This document shows positions 43,788 to 52,871 of a stretch of DNA of 64,000 nucleotides, in pieces. Every line of letters begins with the position of its first letter. Positions within the stretch are counted from its first letter, which is position 1. Under the pieces are notes generated by a model, which searched no databases, was not told the DNA's origin, and saw only the letters and a list, made by a program, of their open reading frames with translations. The translations under genes and the position numbers were made by a program. Source of the DNA: Nodularia sphaerocarpa UHCC 0038 (GTDB taxonomy: Bacteria; Cyanobacteriota; Cyanobacteriia; Cyanobacteriales; Nostocaceae); assembly GCF_022376295.1 (NCBI RefSeq), contig NZ_CP060140.1, positions 3,476,356 to 3,540,355 of the forward strand. Reading direction: 5' to 3'.

Positions 43788-43904
43788 TTTATTCCTCCTG
43801 AATATGAATGCAATTAATTGTGCTAGCAAAGGGAATTTTAGCTAATTTTAATAGCTTATATCATGTCCGCGTGATTGCTGATCAAACCCGGAATCCTCCG
43901 AAAT

Positions 43905-45830
43905 TTAATTTTTCAGTAGTCTTAAACCACTGAGTGTAACTAAGACTGTTGAACCTTCATGACCAATTACGCCGATGGGGAGGTTAATGTTACCCAAAAA
44001 GTTACCAATTAATAACAAAAGAATAAACCCTAGAGCTACAACTATATTCTGTTTAACCACAAAGTGCGATCGCCTACCTAATTCGATAGCTGTGGCGAGT
44101 TTGTCTAACTTATCTGCCATCAAAACTATATCTGCCGTTTCCAAGGCGACATCACTCCCAGCGATGCCCATAGCAATGCCTACAGAAGCCTGGGCGAGGG
44201 CTGGAGCATCATTAATTCCATCCCCCACCATCGCCACGGTTTGATATTCTTCCTGGAGCTTACGAATCACATCCAGCTTATCTTCAGGGAGGAGTTCCGC
44301 ATAGACTCGATCAATGCCCACGGCTTGCGCCACACTGTCAGCCGTACGTTGATTATCGCCGGTAATCATGACAATTTGCTCAACTCCCAACTTTCGTAAC
44401 CGGGAAATCATGGCTTGTGCTTCTGTTCTAACCATATCAGCAATGGCGATCGCACCCATAACAACTGTTCCCCTCTCCGCTTGCGGGTTCTTTGCCACCC
44501 AAACCACAGTTTTACCTTCATTTTCCAGAGATTTTACCGATTTGAGCAACTCCTCTGGAAACTGGGTAACATATTGCTGAACAAAAGCTGCATTCCCCAC
44601 AAACACCTGTTCGTGATTGACAAAGCCGACAATTCCCTTTCCTGGTATAGCTTGGACATCAACCCCACGTTCCCAGTCTGTACCAGCCGCCTGGACAATG
44701 GCTTTACCAATGGGATGTTCTGAGCAAGATTCCAAAGCTGCTGCGGCTTTTAATACCTCAGTCTCCGAATATTCACTACTAAAAATTACCTGAGATACTT
44801 GGACATTGCCTGTAGTTAAAGTACCAGTTTTATCAAAGGCGATCGCCCGAACTTTACCAATCTTTTCCAACTGCGCCCCATTCTTAAACAAAATCCCTTG
44901 TCGCGCACCATTAGCAATTCCTGACAACAGCGTAGGCATAATTGCCGCCATCAGCGCACAGGGAGAAGCCACCACCAAAAAAGTCAAAGCCCGATAAATC
45001 GTAACTTCCCAACTCCAACCCCAAATAAATGGTGGTAAAAATACTAACAATAAACCAGCTACCACAATTACCCGCGCATATATCCGTTCAAATCGTTCAA
45101 TAAACTGTTGAGAAGGGGGAGCTTCCGTCTGTGCTTGTTCCACCAAACGAATCACGCGCTGAATCAAACTACTAGAAGCTGGTTTGTGTACCCGAAGCTT
45201 CAAAGCCCCAAAACCGTTCAGAGTTCCCGCAAACACCTCCGCCCCTACCGACTTTTCAATAGGTAAAGACTCACCTGTAATCGCCGCTTGATTCAGGGTA
45301 CTATAACCAGAAACAATAATTCCATCAGTAGGAATCAACTCACCTGGCTTCACAATAATTTCATCACCCACCTTCAGCTGAGTAATAGGAAGCATTTCTT
45401 CCTCTCCCCCAAATAAAACCCTAGCTGTATCTGGAGTCAAACTCATCAAACCCCGGATACTGCGTTCAGTGCGCCGCATCGCGTAACCTTCCAGCGCCCC
45501 ACTAATAGCAAAGATGAGAATCAAAATCGCCCCATCAATAATCAGATAATATTCCCTACGCCATAAACCCAGACTAGCAGCACCAAGAGCCGCCACAATC
45601 ATCAGCAAATCGACATCTAACTCCTTTTCTTTAATCAGAGTAGTCAAACCCTCACGAGCGCTGTCATAACCACCAATCACATAAGCAGCAGGTAACAACA
45701 GAAAAGCCCATCCCAACCAACCAATATCTAAAGCCAACCAGCCAAGAAACAACAGCACTCCACAAAACAAAGCCGCCAAAGAATCAGAATGTTCCTGAGT
45801 AAACCGCCTCAAACCCTGAGAATAAACCAT
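43905..45830 (-). CDS. coaT: P1B-4 type metal-exporting ATPase, CoaT
   Basis: 641 residues. P1B ATPase with no N-terminal HMA domain: actuator TGES in AAITGESLPIE, membrane motif Ser289-Pro290-Cys291 (ASPCALMA), phosphorylation Asp333 (DKTGT), SEHPIGKA, and GDGINDAP; the last helix carries GHEGSTVLVTLSGLRLL. SPC together with HEGST defines the P1B-4 class (CoaT, CtpD-like) that exports cobalt or Fe(II) and related metals. The regulator gene coaR lies in the same region at 47574, and a MerR-type operator is upstream (45858-45889), so cobalt export as in Synechocystis CoaT is the best reading. Confidence 0.94.
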   Translation of the reverse strand: MVYSQGLRRFTQEHSDSLAALFCGVLLFLGWLALDIGWLGWAFLLLPAAYVIGGYDSAREGLTTLIKEKELDVDLLMIVAALGAASLGLWRREYYLIIDGAILILIFAISGALEGYAMRRTERSIRGLMSLTPDTARVLFGGEEEMLPITQLKVGDEIIVKPGELIPTDGIIVSGYSTLNQAAITGESLPIEKSVGAEVFAGTLNGFGALKLRVHKPASSSLIQRVIRLVEQAQTEAPPSQQFIERFERIYARVIVVAGLLLVFLPPFIWGWSWEVTIYRALTFLVVASPCALMAAIMPTLLSGIANGARQGILFKNGAQLEKIGKVRAIAFDKTGTLTTGNVQVSQVIFSSEYSETEVLKAAAALESCSEHPIGKAIVQAAGTDWERGVDVQAIPGKGIVGFVNHEQVFVGNAAFVQQYVTQFPEELLKSVKSLENEGKTVVWVAKNPQAERGTVVMGAIAIADMVRTEAQAMISRLRKLGVEQIVMITGDNQRTADSVAQAVGIDRVYAELLPEDKLDVIRKLQEEYQTVAMVGDGINDAPALAQASVGIAMGIAGSDVALETADIVLMADKLDKLATAIELGRRSHFVVKQNIVVALGFILLLLIGNFLGNINLPIGVIGHEGSTVLVTLSGLRLLKN

Positions 45831-45857
45831 GAGAATTGCCTAAACAACAACCCCCTC

Positions 45858-45889
45858 ACCCTAAACCTTAACATTACTGTCAATGTCAA
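45858..45889 (-). promoter_or_regulatory. MerR-type operator/promoter of coaT
   Basis: Read on the minus strand: -35 TTGACA (45884-45889), a 20-bp spacer, then -10 TAGGGT (45858-45863), 27 bases before the coaT ATG. The inverted repeat TTGACATT-GACAGT-AATGTTAA (45868-45889) starts at the -35 box and fills most of the spacer. An over-long 20-bp spacer with a dyad is the signature of promoters activated by MerR-family regulators; CoaR is the obvious candidate. Confidence 0.8.
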
Positions 45890-46002
45890 CCCGCCAACAA
45901 AAACCTCTTTGCGTACCTCTGCGCTAACCTCCGCGCACCTTTGCGTTAAAAAAAAGTATTTTTGCCCGATAATTAACCTTAATCAAACACTCTAGAATAA
46001 AA

Positions 46003-47547
46003 ATGCGAATAAAAACAGCAATCACTCAGATTTCGAGATTATCTTCTCAATCACCTTGGTTGATGATAATTGTTTTTTCTACTCTAGGTTTAATAGGTAT
46101 TCTCAACCATGCGATGTGGCGAGATGAACTAAATCCCTGGCTAATTGTCAGAGATAGTGAAACCTTTAAAGATTTAATAGCCAATATACATTACGAAGGA
46201 CATCCAGTGCTGTGGTATTTTTGTCTAGCAGTTCTCAGCAGAATTGTTGAAAATCCCGTAATCATGCAAATTTTGCATTTAGCTATTGCAATTGTCGCCG
46301 TTGCTATTTTTTGCTTATATAGCCCCTTTAACCATCAGCAGAAATTCCTGTTTTCCTTTGGTTTTTTTCCTTTTAATGAATATCTGCTGATATCGCGAAA
46401 CTATGCTTTTAGTATGCTGTTCATTTTTGGGTTTTGTAAATTCTTTCCATCCCGAAAAACAACTTATGTTTACTTAGCTATTTTATTAGGATTGTTAGCT
46501 AATAGTAGTGCTTATGCCTTATTTGTCTCATTCTCGTTGTTGTTGACTTTGCTAGTAGAGTTTTGTTTTGATATTGAGCATCGAAAGCAGTATTTTAGTC
46601 AGAGCAAAAAATACGATTTATTTTTAAGTGCGGGAATTATCCTATTGTCTTTGATTTTATCGATTTATATTATTACTCCGCCCGCAGATAGTTATCTTCA
46701 TGGTGGGTTAAATGATGGATGGGTGAATCAATTAGATTTGCGGAATTTATTCAGAAGTCTAGGTAGATTATTTGGGAGTTATTTTCTGATAATTCCCACA
46801 CACAAAAGATGGCTGGATTTAATTGTCTGTGCTTGCATTGTTTTATTTATTGTTGTTTTAACGGTAATTAAGTTATCTAAAAAGCCCTTGGCGTTATTTT
46901 TCTACATCATAGGAAATTCTGTAATTTTGGCATTTACCTACTTGAGATTTTTAGGTGCGCCTCGACATTTTGGACATCTTTATTTAATTATGATCGCCGG
47001 GTTATGGCTGGGAAGCTACTATAAAGAATCTACATTTTTAATCAATAAATTATCTCTGAAAGCCCCAACAATTAAGATGGCTGAAAAATGGCATCATATA
47101 GCTTTTATGCTGATTCTTTATGTGCAGTTTTTCGGGGGAATTGGGAGTTTTGCTAAAGACTTAATTATCCCATATTCAGCTAGTCGTGAAACAGCTAATT
47201 ATATCCAAAAATCTCAGTTGAATAATGAATTTATTGTTGCCAGTCGCGATGCTAATATGGCTGCATTGTCAGGTTATCTCAACCGAAAGTTTTATTATCC
47301 TGAACTGCAACAACTGGGGAGTTTTACACTGTTTAAAGGAGGTCGTCAAAGTGTGGAACAACCTGAAATATTAAGACAAATTACTGATTTATTTACAAAG
47401 CAACCGGAGAAAAGCAAAATTTTGCTAATTTTAAATAAAAAACTGAGTGTAAATCGCGAGGATTTACAGATTGTGCCAATCAAAAGTTTCGAGAAGGCTT
47501 GGGTGGATGATGAACGATATTATCTTTATTGGGTAAATAAAGTATAA
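46003..47547 (+). CDS. GT-C-like membrane glycosyltransferase
   Basis: 514 residues, about ten membrane helices. The first periplasmic loop has MWRDELNPW (the Asp-Glu pair expected in GT-C/GT39-like catalytic loops) and HYEGHPVLWYFCLAVLS, followed by repeated hydrophobic segments; the C-terminal 100 residues are soluble (ASRDANMAALSGYLNRKFYY, then a mixed alpha/beta part). Likely uses a polyprenyl-phosphate sugar donor at the outer face of the plasma membrane. It lies divergently from coaT and 26 bp before coaR on the same strand, an odd insertion between a metal pump and its regulator. Substrate unknown. Confidence 0.75.
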   Translation: MRIKTAITQISRLSSQSPWLMIIVFSTLGLIGILNHAMWRDELNPWLIVRDSETFKDLIANIHYEGHPVLWYFCLAVLSRIVENPVIMQILHLAIAIVAVAIFCLYSPFNHQQKFLFSFGFFPFNEYLLISRNYAFSMLFIFGFCKFFPSRKTTYVYLAILLGLLANSSAYALFVSFSLLLTLLVEFCFDIEHRKQYFSQSKKYDLFLSAGIILLSLILSIYIITPPADSYLHGGLNDGWVNQLDLRNLFRSLGRLFGSYFLIIPTHKRWLDLIVCACIVLFIVVLTVIKLSKKPLALFFYIIGNSVILAFTYLRFLGAPRHFGHLYLIMIAGLWLGSYYKESTFLINKLSLKAPTIKMAEKWHHIAFMLILYVQFFGGIGSFAKDLIIPYSASRETANYIQKSQLNNEFIVASRDANMAALSGYLNRKFYYPELQQLGSFTLFKGGRQSVEQPEILRQITDLFTKQPEKSKILLILNKKLSVNREDLQIVPIKSFEKAWVDDERYYLYWVNKV

Positions 47548-47573
47548 AGTAAAGAAACACTGATAAAGCTATT

Positions 47574-48692
47574 ATGCTGCCGATGAATACTGGTTGCTTA
47601 ACAATCAAAGAACTTACCGATGCAGTAGGAGAAGGCATAACACCCCGCATGGTAAGACATTACCATCAATTAGGACTGCTACCACAACCAGAGCGATCGC
47701 CTAGTAACTACCGCCTGTACACAGATAGAGATATCATCAGATTGCAGCGTATCGTCGCCCTGAAAAACCAAGGCTTTCAACTCAACCATATTCGCAACAT
47801 TTTAGAAGTCGAACCAGAGACAAACACAACAGTCAACCTGACGAAACAACTCCAGCAGCAATATCAAGCTGTGATGCAGCAAATAACCCAACTGCGACAA
47901 ACAGCCTCAGCATTAGAGAACTTACTAGGACGCGATCGCCATTGTCAAATCATCCAAGCCGAAGTCTTATCGCAACTCAAACATTTAGAAGTAGAAACCC
48001 AAATAGGACTAGGAGAACTCAATCAATTGTGGAGTGGCTTAGATGCACAAGTGCATCATCATGCAGAAGCATTCACCGAGTCATTACAAAGAATTTTACC
48101 AGACTTATCCCAGCGTTCGGAAATCGAACAACATTTAATAGCCCAATTAGTCCTAGCCTGCGGTGACGTTAGTTTAGTATCCTTTGTAAAAATCAGTCAA
48201 AGTGCGATCGCAGCCAGTAGAGAAACCCTGAAAACAGGGTGTAAAATCGTCGTAGATATACCCACCGTCGCCGCAGCCTTAGATCAAACCAGACTCAGCC
48301 ATCTAGGCTGTCAAACCATCACCTTAATAGACAACCCCCATATTACCACCGCCACAGAAGCCGAAACAGAATTTTGGCAACAGCAGAAATGGCGAAAAAA
48401 AGTTTTGGAAATCAGCAAAAACAGCATAATAGTCATAGGCTACGCCCCATCAGTCCTGTTAGAAATCTGCCAAGCCATCAACCAGAAAAAAATCCAACCC
48501 GCCCTCATCATCGGCTTACCCATAGGCTTCAGCCACGCCCCCGCAGCCAAACGCAGACTCATGCAACAACCCATCCCCTACATAACCATAGAAGGAACCC
48601 TAGGAGGAGGACTCCTAGCCGCCACAACCCTCAACGCCCTACTAGAAACCCTAATAAATAAACCCCATTGCCACTGCCATCTTACCTCCTAA
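47574..48692 (+). CDS. coaR: CoaR: MerR-family regulator with CbiC-like domain
   Basis: 372 residues. MerR winged-helix N-terminus (about 8-80): CLTIKELTDAVGEG, RMVRHYHQLGLLPQPERS, NYRLYTDRDIIRLQRI; coiled coil about 90-125. C-terminal domain (about 165-355) resembles precorrin-8X methylmutase CbiC/CobH: SQSAIAASRETLKTGCKIVV, DIPTVAAAL, LIIGLPIGFSHAPAAKRRL. Ends in Cys366-His367-Cys368, matching the CHC that is required for cobalt sensing in Synechocystis CoaR. So it should activate coaT when cobalt is in excess. Fused isomerase-like domain probably senses a corrin precursor as well. Downstream of the GT-C gene by 26 bp. Confidence 0.94.
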   Translation: MLPMNTGCLTIKELTDAVGEGITPRMVRHYHQLGLLPQPERSPSNYRLYTDRDIIRLQRIVALKNQGFQLNHIRNILEVEPETNTTVNLTKQLQQQYQAVMQQITQLRQTASALENLLGRDRHCQIIQAEVLSQLKHLEVETQIGLGELNQLWSGLDAQVHHHAEAFTESLQRILPDLSQRSEIEQHLIAQLVLACGDVSLVSFVKISQSAIAASRETLKTGCKIVVDIPTVAAALDQTRLSHLGCQTITLIDNPHITTATEAETEFWQQQKWRKKVLEISKNSIIVIGYAPSVLLEICQAINQKKIQPALIIGLPIGFSHAPAAKRRLMQQPIPYITIEGTLGGGLLAATTLNALLETLINKPHCHCHLTS

Positions 48693-48926
48693 CCTCTCCC
48701 CCTCCGCGCCTGGTGCGCCTGGTGCGTGACACCTCCTACCTCCTCCGCCAAAAAACAAGTATATATACGCAAGACATAACAGGCATATCCTGTTTTGCTT
48801 AACTCACAGCCTTACTCAAGGAAAAATTAGAAGAAATTGAATACCAGATGTATAATTAGCGCGTCTCCTCTTTCATGAAAAGATAAAATTCATGACTGTC
48901 CAGCTTTCTGTACCTAGATAAAGAGC
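48693..48926. other. Intergenic, short repeats
   Basis: Contains CGCCTGGTGCGCCTGGTGCG near 48707-48726, also seen at 38984-39003. It should hold the promoter of the PBP/DUF4912 gene; no clear boxes. Confidence 0.45.
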
Positions 48927-51905
48927 ATGATGTGGCAACAAGAAAAAAAAGATAGTGCAATACTCAGTCTGGCGTTATTACTGTCCTTAGCTACCACCCC
49001 TATGGCAGTACAATTGTTCCTGCCGACACCAGTGCTGGCACAATCTGCCACTGAGGCTGAGTCTTTTCCACTACCGAACACTGTGGAAAATGGAACTACG
49101 GTGCGGATTGATGGTGCTATGAGTTTAGCGACAATCAACCAAAGTTTAAAACAAAGTTTTGAGCAACAGTATTCTGGTACAACTGTAGAAGTTGCGGCGA
49201 ATGGGGCTGATGTAGCAATTCCTGCTTTAATAGATGGAAAAGTTGATCTAGTTGCGATCGCTCGTAATTTAACTTTAGATGAACAAGCCCAAGGCTTGGC
49301 ACAAAAAGAGTTTTACCGAGAAAACATTGCCATTATAGTTAGTACAGATAATCCTTTTGCCAGTAGTTTGACTGATCAGCAATTCGCCGATATCTTTCGG
49401 GGAAAAATTACAAATTGGTCAGAACTGGGAGGAACTGAAGCTGCTATTAGATTCATTGATCGCCCCCAAACCAGTGATACCCGTAATACTTTTCGCACTA
49501 ATCCCTTCTTCAGTGATGCTGAATTAACCACAGGCTCTAATGCTACCCAAATAAATGAGGATAATACTGCGGAAATTGTTAAACAACTAGGCAATGACGG
49601 TATCAGCTATGCAATGGCGCATCATGTATCGCAACTGCCAAATGTGCGTGTGATTCCGATCAATGAAACTTTGCCAGATAATCCTAATTATCCCTATTCC
49701 CAGCCTCTGGTTTATGCTTACAGGCAAAATCCCAGCCCCAATGTAGCCAGTTTCCTCGGCTTTATCCTCGCATCACCAGAACAGCAAACTATAGAAGCCG
49801 CAAGAGCCGCAGCAGCCGCCACCATCGCCCAGGGTGCAGCACCAATAGTTGTCACACCGACTCCAGATCCTGGAACTGCATCAGCTCAACCGCAGCCTTC
49901 AGAACCTCCTCTTAATGGAGAAAAAGTACCTCTGTGGTGGTTTTTGTTACCTACGGCGGTGATTATTGCCTTATTATTGTGGGTTTTCCGGTCACGCCTC
50001 TGGTCAAAAGCGCCTAAAAATAACACCCCAGATGGTGATGATTCTGCGGTGAATGAGGCAACAATAGATGATACAAGTCCTAGTCCTGCTCTCAGTGAAT
50101 CTATTGATGAAATGCCCTTCGATGATGGCGCTATCGGGTCTATAGTTGTGGGGGAAGAAGTCAATGATCAAGAATGGGGTGAAATTAATAATTTAAGTAA
50201 TTATCTGGCAATAGAGTGGGATGAGCAACTATCCCCCTGGGATATAGAAGCACCAGCATCTTTGGTAAATACTTTATACCCTCAATTACCAGATGTCTCT
50301 CAGGTGACCTCGGAACAGTCGCAAGTTGCGGATGTGGGATTTGATGGGGAAAATTGGGATCTCAAAGAGTTGAGTGAGTCAGCAGCAGCACAGCCCCAGG
50401 TGGAACCGGATTTAATTGAGGATAGTTTCTCAAATGAAACTAGCAACTTAGCTGGCGATCTGGACATCGAAGCCAGTATCTGGTCTCAAATACCAGCTGA
50501 TGATCAGACAATAGATTCCAGTGATCATCATGAAACAATTTTACCCCCATCGGCTGAACAGATATCAGAAAATGAAACTAGCAACTTAGCTGGCGATCTG
50601 GACATCGAAGCCAGTATCTGGTCTCAAATACCAGATGATGATCAGACAATAGATTCCAGGGATAATAATGAAACAATTTCACCCCCATCGGCTGAACAGA
50701 TATCAGAAGAGGTGACAAATTCACATCCCTTCCTCCCAGATATTACTGAAGACATATTGAATGTAGTAGCGGATGCAGCTGAACCTTTAGAGGATGAAAC
50801 TGTCTCTGATCTGCCAGAGGACAGAGAGATTTTTGCCGACAATGCCTCCTTTGTAGGAACAAGTGGGGGAGAATCAACTGGCAATCAAGGTAATCCCGAT
50901 GTGGTGGAAGAAGTGCTGAATGCTACTATAGAAGCACCCTTGTTGGAGCTAGATGGGGAGAGAAATATTGTCCTCCAGCCCCGCAATGGGGAATCGGCTG
51001 ATGCGACTTGGTATATTGATGAAACTTGTCAGCAAGCATTAGCAAATAATGGCATCTCTCAATTAAGGCTGCGGCTGTATGATGTCACAGATTTGGAATT
51101 GAGTGATCAAACTCCAGAGTTGGTACAGGAGTATGAACTGGAATTAGGAAGTCAAGAGAAACATATCCCTATTCCCCAATGCGATCGCGATTATCTGGCG
51201 GAAATAGGTTATCTGACTGCGGGCGATCGCTGGATGAAAATTGCTGGTTCTCAAAAAATTCGCCTTGTTGGTATACCCTTGACAGATACCACAGATGAAA
51301 ATCTCTCCACAGCAGACACAAAACTTGAAGATTTGCCCCATAATAGTCAGAGTAATATTCTCCTGAAATGCGGGACTCCCAAATGGGTTTATGCTAGTTG
51401 GTATATTTCCCCAACTGACAAACAAACACTGCAAAATCACAGCATTTCTCAATTATATCTGCGGCTATATGATGTCACAGATTTAGACTTGAGTGATCAG
51501 ACTCCCCATCTGGTACAGCAGTATGAATGCGACGAAATCACCAGCGATCTTTATGTAGCTATTCCTGCAACTAATCATGACTACATGGCTGAAATAGGTT
51601 ATCTTACTCAAGGCGATCGCTGGGAGTTGATCGTTGGTTCCCAAACAATTCGTGTTCTCAGTCGTCCCCAAGTAGATTTTTGGTTTGTCGCAGATGTCGA
51701 ATTAATTATCCACGGATCAACAGAACCAGGTGCAACAGTAAATGTTGCCGGTAAACCCATCAAACTCAAATCAGATGGGACTTTTCACCTGCGTATTCCT
51801 TTCTCAGATGACTCAATTAACTATATGATCACAGCCATTGCTGCTAATGGCAAAGACAGTGTAACTATCCATAAGAAATTTTCTCAAGAAAATTCAGAAG
51901 TCTAG
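48927..51905 (+). CDS. Periplasmic-binding-like (PstS family) protein with two DUF4912 domains
   Basis: 992 residues. Signal peptide about 1-38 (LALLLSLATTPMAVQLFLPT, cleavage near LAQ). Residues about 45-290 form a PstS-like type-2 periplasmic-binding domain (FASSLTDQQFADIFRGKITN, TSDTRNTFRTN). A membrane helix at about 326-346 (WWFLLPTAVIIALLLWVF) anchors it. Then an acidic linker with a 46-residue tandem duplication, and two DUF4912 modules (about 674-785 and 808-905; each with SQLxLRLYDVTDL), followed by a final beta domain (ELIIHGSTEPGATVNVAG). Unusual: the sensor-like binding domain is outside and the DUF4912 part on the other side, as in a one-component phosphate or ligand sensor. Ligand and output unknown. 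Confidence 0.85.
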   Translation: MMWQQEKKDSAILSLALLLSLATTPMAVQLFLPTPVLAQSATEAESFPLPNTVENGTTVRIDGAMSLATINQSLKQSFEQQYSGTTVEVAANGADVAIPALIDGKVDLVAIARNLTLDEQAQGLAQKEFYRENIAIIVSTDNPFASSLTDQQFADIFRGKITNWSELGGTEAAIRFIDRPQTSDTRNTFRTNPFFSDAELTTGSNATQINEDNTAEIVKQLGNDGISYAMAHHVSQLPNVRVIPINETLPDNPNYPYSQPLVYAYRQNPSPNVASFLGFILASPEQQTIEAARAAAAATIAQGAAPIVVTPTPDPGTASAQPQPSEPPLNGEKVPLWWFLLPTAVIIALLLWVFRSRLWSKAPKNNTPDGDDSAVNEATIDDTSPSPALSESIDEMPFDDGAIGSIVVGEEVNDQEWGEINNLSNYLAIEWDEQLSPWDIEAPASLVNTLYPQLPDVSQVTSEQSQVADVGFDGENWDLKELSESAAAQPQVEPDLIEDSFSNETSNLAGDLDIEASIWSQIPADDQTIDSSDHHETILPPSAEQISENETSNLAGDLDIEASIWSQIPDDDQTIDSRDNNETISPPSAEQISEEVTNSHPFLPDITEDILNVVADAAEPLEDETVSDLPEDREIFADNASFVGTSGGESTGNQGNPDVVEEVLNATIEAPLLELDGERNIVLQPRNGESADATWYIDETCQQALANNGISQLRLRLYDVTDLELSDQTPELVQEYELELGSQEKHIPIPQCDRDYLAEIGYLTAGDRWMKIAGSQKIRLVGIPLTDTTDENLSTADTKLEDLPHNSQSNILLKCGTPKWVYASWYISPTDKQTLQNHSISQLYLRLYDVTDLDLSDQTPHLVQQYECDEITSDLYVAIPATNHDYMAEIGYLTQGDRWELIVGSQTIRVLSRPQVDFWFVADVELIIHGSTEPGATVNVAGKPIKLKSDGTFHLRIPFSDDSINYMITAIAANGKDSVTIHKKFSQENSEV
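50433..50708 (+). repeat. 138-bp tandem duplication in the linker
   Basis: Copies 50433-50570 and 50571-50708, nearly identical, encode ETSNLAGDLDIEASIWSQIP plus an acidic spacer. In-frame expansion of the linker. Confidence 0.92.
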
Positions 51906-51917
51906 AAACTCAAGTCT

Positions 51918-52131
51918 CCCCTCTGGTTAGTAAGGAAGCACCTGTACACACATCTTGGCAATCAAGCACAGACCCTGAATTTACCCCCCTTAATCCCCCC
52001 TTGCACTACGCCGAAGGCGCATCCTTGAAGGGGTTTAGAGGGGAAAATCCGGTTCTCCCCCTTAGTAAGGGGGAGTTAGAGGGGGTGAGAAGACTTGTGT
52101 GTACATAGTGGTTCCTTAGTAACCAGAGGGG
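51918..52131. mobile_element. 214-bp inverted-repeat element
   Basis: Left end CCCCTCTGGTTAGTAAGGAA and right end, read on the minus strand, CCCCTCTGGTTACTAAGGAA are near-perfect inverted repeats, extending about 38 bp to TGTACACACA. The inside contains a second hairpin family (CCCCTTAATCCCCCC and GGGGGAGTTAGAGGGGG). No ORF. It lies between two convergent genes. Confidence 0.7.
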
Positions 52132-52162
52132 TTGGGGGTGAGGTTCTCCCTGAACTCAAAAA

Positions 52163-52657
52163 TTAAGCAGGTTCAAAAGTCATCGCCACACCATTCATAC
52201 AGTAGCGCTTACCAGTGGGTGCAGGACCATCATTAAATACATGGCCTAAATGTCCACCACAGTTGCTACAATGTACTTCAGTTCTAGTCATAAAAAATGA
52301 CCGATCTACAGTCACAGCGATCGCCCCTTCAATGGGTTGAAAAAAGCTCGGCCAGCCAGTACCACTGTTAAACTTAGTATCAGATGTAAACAATGGTTGT
52401 CCACAGCCAGCACAGACAAAAGTCCCCTGATCATATTCCTTATCCAGTGGACTGGTGAAAGCTGGTTCAGTACCATGTTTTCTTAAAACGCGAAACTGTT
52501 CCGGCGTTAAAATTGTCCGCCACTCTTCTTCAGGTTTAGTAATTGCAAACTGGCTTTTAGAAGTTGTCATGTTCTCGGAACCCCGGTTAATATTGCTTGC
52601 TAAAAATGTCGTACCGATTACTGCACTAACATTTAAAAAATAGCGTCTGTTCATCAT
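52163..52657 (-). CDS. msrB: Peptide-methionine (R)-S-oxide reductase, exported
   Basis: 164 residues. MsrB repairs methionine-R-sulfoxide. Zinc CxxC pairs at Cys82/85 and Cys130/133, catalytic Cys153 in RYCMNG, and SGTGWPSFFQPI are all present. The N-terminus NRRYFLNVSAVIGTTFLASN is a probable twin-arginine signal (RRYFL followed by a hydrophobic stretch), so the enzyme is probably folded with zinc inside and exported to the periplasm or thylakoid lumen. ATG 52657 or 52654. Convergent with the DUF4912 gene. Confidence 0.95.
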   Translation of the reverse strand: MMNRRYFLNVSAVIGTTFLASNINRGSENMTTSKSQFAITKPEEEWRTILTPEQFRVLRKHGTEPAFTSPLDKEYDQGTFVCAGCGQPLFTSDTKFNSGTGWPSFFQPIEGAIAVTVDRSFFMTRTEVHCSNCGGHLGHVFNDGPAPTGKRYCMNGVAMTFEPA

Positions 52658-52871
52658 CTATATTTTATCGCGTCCCGCTCAGGAGACCCCTATTATGAAG
52701 GTAACAGCAGCACTCCAAATGTGCAATTTAAAAAAGTGTTGCCGTTAATCCCCAATATTGTTGCCAAATTGAGATTTTCCCGTTGCACGAGCATTAACTT
52801 TATTTTCAATTCTACCGTAAACTACCCTTGGCTATCGTTAAAAACAGCCAACGACCAAGGATGAAAAAATC

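Noticed and set aside
43905..45830. CadA/ZntA-type zinc-cadmium ATPase
   Set aside because: Membrane motif is SPC, not CPC, there is no HMA domain, and the regulator is CoaR, so P1B-4/CoaT is preferred.
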